11,114 nucleotides of DNA from Deltaproteobacteria bacterium (GTDB lineage Bacteria; Desulfobacterota; Dissulfuribacteria; Dissulfuribacterales; QOAL01): NCBI GenBank assembly GCA_027068235.1, contig JAMOUE010000151.1, forward strand, positions 1 through 11,114, read 5' to 3'. Made by a program: the position numbers and the translations under genes. Shown here piece after piece: positions 1 through 4,386 of the stretch; position 1 is the first letter of the stretch, and every line of letters starts with the position of its first letter. A model generated the notes under the pieces. The model worked only from the letters and a program-made list of their open reading frames with translations, made no database searches and was not told where the DNA came from.

Positions 1-969
1 GGGATAGCTCCAAAAATTCCACATCTCCCAGAAAAAACCGCATACCAAACCACTTACTGCAAGCCTCGCAATGGCTCCAAGCCTTCCATCCAAGACGGCA
101 TCAATAAGATTTTCTTTTACTCCAAGTACCTTTTTGGTATTGCAGATCACAAGCAGCGGTGAAATCCACAAAAATGGAAATAGTATGTCTGGGAATCTGC
201 CCAAAAATATCAAACAACTTATTGAAAAGACAAGCATTACAAACGCATACCATCTTTGCCATACAAAATGGCACTTAAGATCAAAGGCCTTTTCAAAGGC
301 ACAGGTACATTTCAAAAGTTCATTTAGAGACAGCACCGCTGGAAGCACTGTAGAAAATGAAAGAGAGGCCATAAAAACATACTTGGCTGGCCCTATGTTT
401 GAAACGCCTATATAGTACCAATTTTGAACAAAACGATTCATAAACTCAAAATACCACCAAAAAAGGCTACTTAAGAAAAAAAGCAGCATAAAAGCAAGGG
501 GTCTTCTCAACATCAGACATGAACCAAGACGCCACTGTGTTAGTGCATTTAAAAATATGATGAATCCCAACCACAATGGTGTAAATGTCCACATCCGAAC
601 AGATTGAGGAGTTGTAATAATGTTCCAGGCAACGCCCCAGGAAACAACCATTAATCCAAGACCCAATAGGCCCCATTTTGGGAACTTCCCAGCTGGAGGT
701 CTTATACCCACCTGCCTGAAATATTTCAAAAATCTTAAGGCTAGAGGAGTCAAAAGTATTATCGAAAGACCAATGGACAAAAGGAATGCGACATGATTTT
801 TAGGGGCATGGGCAACATATCTTGTTAATGGTGGAAACTCCAAAAAATGAGACACCGGAAAGCCGGCCACTGCCATGCCGGCTATTGGAGATCCAACCAA
901 TATAATGATAGAAATCAGATAGCTTGCAAAAAGTCTGGAATTGAAATAGTTGTCAGAGTAAAGTGCCAT
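1..969 (-). CDS. Uncharacterised multi-pass membrane protein (C-terminus beyond left edge)
   Basis: An open frame runs without a stop from an ATG at 969-967 to base 1, giving 323 residues; the C-terminus lies outside the window. An in-frame TGA sits only two codons before the ATG, so translation cannot start further upstream, although no good Shine-Dalgarno is visible. The product is strongly hydrophobic, with about nine likely membrane segments near residues 13-36, 59-80, 98-118, 128-144, 157-176, 194-214, 240-257, 260-277 and 300-320. Two Trp/Phe-rich stretches look related: FWWYFEFMNRF near 170-180 and FFWEMWNFW near 312-320, both with an E-x-x-N core. A Cys-containing loop (KCTCAFEKAFDLKCHF) lies near 220-235. 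I do not recognise the family and infer no function. It is divergent from hemL across a 65-base gap. Confidence is high that it is a real gene. Confidence 0.8.
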   Translation of the reverse strand, partial: MALYSDNYFNSRLFASYLISIIILVGSPIAGMAVAGFPVSHFLEFPPLTRYVAHAPKNHVAFLLSIGLSIILLTPLALRFLKYFRQVGIRPPAGKFPKWGLLGLGLMVVSWGVAWNIITTPQSVRMWTFTPLWLGFIIFLNALTQWRLGSCLMLRRPLAFMLLFFLSSLFWWYFEFMNRFVQNWYYIGVSNIGPAKYVFMASLSFSTVLPAVLSLNELLKCTCAFEKAFDLKCHFVWQRWYAFVMLVFSISCLIFLGRFPDILFPFLWISPLLVICNTKKVLGVKENLIDAVLDGRLGAIARLAVSGLVCGFFWEMWNFWSYP

Positions 970-1034
970 TGGTTTTCAGATATACAAACGTCAATTAATA
1001 AAAATAATAACAGGTAAAGGAGACATATAAAGAT
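970..1034. promoter_or_regulatory. Divergent intergenic region with hemL ribosome binding site
   Basis: This 65-base AT-rich gap separates two divergently transcribed genes, so promoters for both should lie in or near it. An AAAGGAGA Shine-Dalgarno at 1016-1023 precedes the hemL ATG at 1035 at slightly long spacing. Weak -10-like hexamers such as TATACA (981-986) and AATAAT (1003-1008) are present, but none pairs with a convincing -35 box at normal spacing. No individual promoter is therefore called. Confidence 0.4.
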
Positions 1035-2327
1035 ATGCAGCGGAATCTGCTTTCAGAAAAATTTTTTAAAACAGCCCAAAGAGTAATACCTGGTGGAGTA
1101 AACAGCCCTGTAAGGGCATGCAAGTCTGTTGGTACAAATCCCATCTTTGTTGAATCTGGCAGTGGCAGTTGGATCTGGGACGTGGACGGAAACTCATATG
1201 TTGATTTTGTCTGTTCATGGGGTCCTCTTATTCTTGGACATTGCCATCCTGATGTAATGGCCGCAGTGAAAAAAGAGGCAGACAAGGGAACGAGTTTTGG
1301 CATTCCCACGTGGAATGAGGTTAGACTTGCAGAAATGATAGTTAATGCAGTGCCTTCAATAGAAAAGGTAAGGCTTGTCAATTCAGGCACAGAGGCCACC
1401 ATGAGTGCCGTAAGACTGGCAAGGGGTTTTACGAACAGAAAAAAGATTGTCAAATTCAATGGTTGTTATCACGGACATGCAGACTCTTTTTTGGTAAAGG
1501 CCGGTTCTGGTGTGGCAACACTTGGCATTCCAGGCAGTCCAGGCGTACCTGAAGAAATAGTGCAAAATACCATTGCAGTACCCTTTAACGACAAAGAAAT
1601 ACTTCAACAAGTTTTAGACCAGGAGGGAGACGATATAGCCTGCGTAATAGTAGAACCCGTACCTGCAAACATGGGGGTTGTCCTTCCCGATGATGATTTT
1701 TTGCCTTTTTTGAGAAAGGTCACAGAGGAACGCGGCATAATTTTGATATTTGATGAAGTAATAACAGGCTTCAGGCTTGGACTTGGTGGCGCCCAAGAAT
1801 ACTTTGACATTATGCCAGACCTTACTTGCTTGGGCAAAATTATAGGTGGAGGCCTACCCGTTGGAGCTTATGGCGGCAGATCAGACATTATGAACTACAT
1901 TGCACCAGATGGACCTGTATATCAGGCTGGAACCCTTTCTGGCAACCCAATGGCCACGGCAGCCGGTATAAAGACTTTAGAGATCCTTGCAAGGCCTGGC
2001 ATATATGAAACGCTTAAAGAGAAAATGGACTACCTTGTTGAGGAGTTGAAGGTCCTGGCAAAGAAATATGATGTAACTTGCACAATTCAAAATATCGGCT
2101 CCATGATGACTTGTTTCTTTGGCGTTGAAGGACAGATTAAAAATTTCGACCAGGCGGCAAAGTCTGACACGGACTTTTACGGCAAATATTTTAGGCAAAT
2201 GTTAAAAAATGGGGTCTATATTGCACCCTCCCAATTTGAGGCTGCTTTCGTTTCTATGGCCCACAGTTGGGACGATTTAGACATTGCCCTGGAGGCCACT
2301 GAATCGTCATTCAAAATTCTTGCATAA
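1035..2327 (+). CDS. hemL: Glutamate-1-semialdehyde 2,1-aminomutase
   Basis: HemL is a cytosolic, PLP-dependent class III aminotransferase-fold enzyme. It converts glutamate-1-semialdehyde to 5-aminolevulinate in the C5 (glutamyl-tRNA) route to haem and other tetrapyrroles. The 430-residue length is normal for the family. Visible signatures are the N-terminal IPGGVNSPVRA (residues 18-28), the cofactor-phosphate SGTEA loop (117-121), YHGHAD (145-150), the FDEVITGFR stretch with Asp240, and LGKIIGGGLPVGAYGG with the Schiff-base Lys268. GTLSGNP follows at 299-305. The ATG is preceded by AAAGGAGA. It is the first gene of an apparent operon leading into the F0 genes: a 31-codon ORF starts 11 bases after its stop and atpZ follows. 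No frameshift or missing catalytic residue was seen. Confidence 0.97.
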   Translation: MQRNLLSEKFFKTAQRVIPGGVNSPVRACKSVGTNPIFVESGSGSWIWDVDGNSYVDFVCSWGPLILGHCHPDVMAAVKKEADKGTSFGIPTWNEVRLAEMIVNAVPSIEKVRLVNSGTEATMSAVRLARGFTNRKKIVKFNGCYHGHADSFLVKAGSGVATLGIPGSPGVPEEIVQNTIAVPFNDKEILQQVLDQEGDDIACVIVEPVPANMGVVLPDDDFLPFLRKVTEERGIILIFDEVITGFRLGLGGAQEYFDIMPDLTCLGKIIGGGLPVGAYGGRSDIMNYIAPDGPVYQAGTLSGNPMATAAGIKTLEILARPGIYETLKEKMDYLVEELKVLAKKYDVTCTIQNIGSMMTCFFGVEGQIKNFDQAAKSDTDFYGKYFRQMLKNGVYIAPSQFEAAFVSMAHSWDDLDIALEATESSFKILA

Positions 2328-2338
2328 GGCAAAATAAT

Positions 2339-2434
2339 ATGCTATCTGATATTGAACGTCAGGCACGGAGGCTCAGTAGACGTTATCTTTTTACTGCTGA
2401 GGATCACAAAAGGCCTGAAGAAAGGGACGAGTAA
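2339..2434 (+). CDS. Possible small charged protein (31 aa) between hemL and atpZ
   Basis: A 31-codon ORF begins with ATG at 2339 and ends with TAA at 2434. It fills almost the whole gap between hemL (stop 2327) and atpZ (start 2438). A weak TAAGG-type binding site overlapping the hemL stop lies 9 bases upstream. The predicted peptide is highly charged and Arg/Glu-rich (for example RQARRLSRR at 7-15), with no membrane segment or signal peptide. The purine-rich AAAGGGACGAG before the atpZ start lies in its last codons and only three bases separate its stop from the atpZ ATG, so its translation could couple hemL to atpZ. I do not recognise a family. It may be a real small protein, a leader-type coupling ORF, or chance. 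Confidence 0.35.
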   Translation: MLSDIERQARRLSRRYLFTAEDHKRPEERDE

Positions 2435-2437
2435 GCC

Positions 2438-2758
2438 ATGGGTACCATCCGGCAGGAACTGGCCCAGGCATTGCGGCACTTTAGTAATGCCACAACAATA
2501 GCACTGGCAGTTGTTTTATCGACATTTGCCGGGGTACTTACAGGATACTACCTGGATACAAGGCTCTTTGATGACAAGACCTATCCATGGCTTACCATTG
2601 TGTTTTTCTTTTTTGGTCTCGGGGGGGGAATCAAGAACTTCATAATCCTCACCAGGCGTTTTACCAAAGAGGCTGAAAAAGAAAAAGGGGAAAGGAAGGG
2701 GACAGTCCTTGGAACCCAGGACGATAAACATAAGAGAGATCTTAACGGGAAATCTTGA
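2438..2758 (+). CDS. atpZ: AtpZ-type F1F0 ATP synthase accessory membrane protein
   Basis: This 106-residue protein has two membrane helices, near 19-38 and 51-72, joined by a short loop with the family-like pattern GxxxGYYLD (31-40), P50-W51 and the Gly-rich GLGGG turn (60-64). It ends in a long hydrophilic Lys/Glu-rich tail. This fits the small AtpZ/'ATPase gene 1' proteins encoded ahead of atpI and atpB in many bacterial atp operons. Family members have been linked to divalent cation transport or synthase assembly, but neither role can be shown from the sequence. The ATG at 2438 follows the small ORF by three bases. Its 3' end overlaps the proposed atpI start by 50 bases. The codons for the Gly turn form a run of eight G at 2621-2628; the frame is intact as given. 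Confidence 0.82.
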   Translation: MGTIRQELAQALRHFSNATTIALAVVLSTFAGVLTGYYLDTRLFDDKTYPWLTIVFFFFGLGGGIKNFIILTRRFTKEAEKEKGERKGTVLGTQDDKHKRDLNGKS

Positions 2759-3134
2759 TCCTGCCTTTATTAGGATTTTCATGGCTGCCAACTGGATAAT
2801 CATGGCTATATTGGTGGCTGCATCTACTCTCTTTTCCTCTACCGAGATGTCCGCAGGTATCTTACTGGGTGGCATTATTGCCAACCTCAACTGTGTAGGT
2901 CTCGACAAAGACTGCAAGCGCGTAATGAAATGGCGCAGTATGGCAGCTTACTACGCTGGAATGGCTGTACGTATGGGACTTATAGCACTAGCAGTTACGG
3001 TTGCCATACTGTTTATGAAGGATATATTTTCTCCTATAGGGCTTTTTATTGGCCTATCAGTTGCCGTAATTAATTTTTATCTGTTGGTCATAGCAATGCT
3101 TATCTATAGAGTCAAATTTAAGGAGGCAGTTTAA
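2709..3134 (+). CDS. atpI: ATP synthase subunit I (AtpI)
   Basis: This 141-residue integral membrane protein has four likely helices, near 20-42, 47-66, 80-103 and 108-132. It fits the AtpI family by length, topology and position directly before atpB. AtpI is an accessory protein associated with c-ring assembly and is not part of the catalytic core. The chosen start is a TTG at 2709 inside the end of atpZ, preceded by purine-rich AAAGGAAGGGG (2691-2701). The alternative is an in-frame ATG at 2781 (Met25), preceded by TAGGAT and lying 22 bases after the atpZ stop. The long form is preferred because the short form would begin directly inside the first membrane helix, but the start is unsettled. 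The gene ends within the atpB ribosome binding region. Confidence 0.85.
   Translation: MEPRTINIREILTGNLDPAFIRIFMAANWIIMAILVAASTLFSSTEMSAGILLGGIIANLNCVGLDKDCKRVMKWRSMAAYYAGMAVRMGLIALAVTVAILFMKDIFSPIGLFIGLSVAVINFYLLVIAMLIYRVKFKEAV
3118..3126 (+). promoter_or_regulatory. Strong Shine-Dalgarno for atpB inside the atpI 3' end
   Basis: TTAAGGAGG lies in the last codons of atpI, 10 bases before the atpB ATG at 3137. This fixes the atpB start and suggests translational coupling, since the atpI stop ends at 3134. Confidence 0.7.
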
Positions 3135-3136
3135 CC

Positions 3137-3856
3137 ATGGAACATCCCTTATTATTTCTAAGTCTTTTACTGGAAGCACTGGGACTTCCTGCCCATGGCG
3201 GAGACAGTATTTTTGCACAAATTCTTGCTCCTCACATGCAATACAGTTATCTGGCCATGATTATATGTGTGTTAATTGCATGGGCAGCCACTTCCAAAAT
3301 GGAACTGAGAGTTCCTAAAGGGCTTCAGAACCTGATGGAGATCTTTGTAGACTGGTCTGAAAACTTCATTGAAGAACAGACCCATGACAAAAAACTTACC
3401 ATGATCATCTTCCCAATGATGACCACTTTTATGTTCTACATATTGGTGGCCAACTATTTGGGACTTATTCCTGGCTTTATGTCCCCAACCGCAAACCTTA
3501 ATGTAACTCTGGGATGTACTGCCATTTCCATTGCTACTTATCACATCTTGGGAGTCAGATTTCACGGCATAAAATACATAAAGCAGTTTATGGGCCCCAT
3601 TCCTGCAATGGCCCCTATGATGTTCCCTATCGAGGTATTTAGCCACATAGGAAGGATCCTGAGTCTCTCCATTCGACTCTTTGGTAACATGGTTTCAAAA
3701 GAGATCCTTCTTGGATTGCTCTTCATGTTGGCAGGTCCTTACTTGGCTCCTCTACCAATCATGATACTTGGATGTCTGGTGTGTCTGCTTCAGGCATTCA
3801 TTTTCTACGTGCTTTCAATCGTTTACTCAGTCGAGGCCATGGTTGGAGCACACTAG
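3137..3856 (+). CDS. atpB: ATP synthase F0 subunit a
   Basis: Subunit a forms the stator half-channels that carry ions to and from the rotating c-ring in the cytoplasmic membrane. The 239-residue protein has the expected set of membrane helices and the family landmarks. These are VANYLGLIPG (104-113), the SPTANLNVTLG segment (116-126), IEVFSHIGR (165-173), and SLSIRLFGNM (176-185) with the essential stator Arg180. The C-terminal helix LLQAFIFYVLS (217-227) contains Gln219. The N-terminal segment before the first helix is short. The start is supported by the strong AAGGAGG at 3119-3125. It follows atpI by two bases and precedes atpE by 67 bases. No defect was seen. Confidence 0.97.
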   Translation: MEHPLLFLSLLLEALGLPAHGGDSIFAQILAPHMQYSYLAMIICVLIAWAATSKMELRVPKGLQNLMEIFVDWSENFIEEQTHDKKLTMIIFPMMTTFMFYILVANYLGLIPGFMSPTANLNVTLGCTAISIATYHILGVRFHGIKYIKQFMGPIPAMAPMMFPIEVFSHIGRILSLSIRLFGNMVSKEILLGLLFMLAGPYLAPLPIMILGCLVCLLQAFIFYVLSIVYSVEAMVGAH

Positions 3857-3923
3857 GCGCAGAAATATAAATTTGAGAAGAAGAAGGCCAAATATATATT
3901 AAAAACGTAGGAGGTTTTGTAAA
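3857..3923 (+). promoter_or_regulatory. A-rich atpE leader with strong ribosome binding site
   Basis: This 67-base gap between atpB and atpE is A/T-rich and carries AGGAGG at 3909-3914, 9 bases before the atpE ATG. An AU-rich region before atpE acts as a translational enhancer in Escherichia coli, where c is needed in about ten copies per complex. A similar role here is an inference. No separate promoter or terminator is evident. Confidence 0.45.
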
Positions 3924-4301
3924 ATGAAGAAGTTTTCTTGGATTTCTGTTTTATCTGTACTTTTCGTACTTGCTTGGGCTGGACTTTCCTTTGCAGCCGG
4001 TGATGATGTAGCCAAGGGTGGCCATGTTGGTTTCCTTATGGCAGCTTCAGTTCTTGCTGCTGGTCTTGGTGTTGGTATCGCTGCTTCTGGTTGCGGTGTT
4101 GGAATGGGTCACTGTGCAAAGGGTTGTCTTGACGGTACAGCAAGGAATCCAGAGCTTGCTGGTAAGCTCACCGTTACCATGTTTATCGGTTTGGCTCTTA
4201 TCGAGTCACTTACCATTTACGCACTCGTTGTTGCTCTTATCGCACTCTACGCAAACCCAATGCTTCCAAAGCTTATGACCATTTTCGGTCTTGGTGGCTA
4301 A
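3924..4301 (+). CDS. atpE: ATP synthase F0 subunit c with signal-peptide-like N-terminus
   Basis: Subunit c forms the rotating ring that carries ions in F0. The 125-residue product is longer than the usual 70-90 because it begins with a signal-peptide-like stretch: MKK, a hydrophobic core, then SFA-AG near 22-26. The mature part has two helices joined by the polar loop ARNPE (73-77). The second helix has the ion-binding Glu94 in IESLTIYALVVAL (93-105), followed by YANP. Aligned to Na+-type rings such as Ilyobacter tartaricus, Ser95 and Tyr99 match binding residues, but the helix-1 Gln is Met61, within CGVGMGHC (57-64). That favours H+ over Na+, as an inference. Cys57, Cys64 and Cys68 cluster there. 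The codons are markedly more T-ending (GGT, GCT, CTT) than in neighbouring genes, as expected for high expression. It is the last gene of the operon. Confidence 0.96.
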   Translation: MKKFSWISVLSVLFVLAWAGLSFAAGDDVAKGGHVGFLMAASVLAAGLGVGIAASGCGVGMGHCAKGCLDGTARNPELAGKLTVTMFIGLALIESLTIYALVVALIALYANPMLPKLMTIFGLGG

Positions 4302-4329
4302 TTAGTTACGCAAACATAGAATGTATGAA

Positions 4330-4366
4330 AGGCTTCAGCTTTTATAAGCTGGAGCCTTTTTTATTA
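4330..4366 (+). terminator. Intrinsic terminator of the hemL-atpE operon
   Basis: A 12-base stem, 4330-4341 (AGGCTTCAGCTT) with 4346-4357 (AAGCTGGAGCCT), has one T:G wobble, a TTAT loop and a following T-rich tract. It lies 28 bases after the atpE stop. Read on the minus strand the tail is weak, so it mainly serves atpE, though the convergent uvrA-like gene also ends close by. Confidence 0.92.
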
Positions 4367-4386
4367 TTAATGCATCAAAAAAGTGC

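Noticed and set aside
71..415. 114-codon plus-strand ORF near the left edge
   Set aside because: It lies antisense to the long uninterrupted membrane-protein frame, which has coherent helices and a clean start; the plus-strand product shows no recognisable pattern.
467..676. 69-codon minus-strand ORF
   Set aside because: It is an alternative frame of the left-edge membrane protein gene on the same strand and has no family features.
995..1459. 154-codon minus-strand ORF
   Set aside because: It is antisense to the 5' part of hemL, which is an unmistakable enzyme gene.
4081..4240. Na+-coupled F0 based on Glu-Ser and Tyr in the c subunit
   Set aside because: The helix-1 Gln needed in known Na+ rings is Met here, so Na+ coupling is not supported.
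4018..4278. 86-codon ORF in a second plus frame over atpE
   Set aside because: It is a hydrophobic shadow frame created by the repetitive GGT/GCT/CTT codons of atpE.
4330..4366. Bidirectional terminator shared with the uvrA-like gene
   Set aside because: The minus-strand side has only a short interrupted T-run after the stem, so termination for that gene is not shown.
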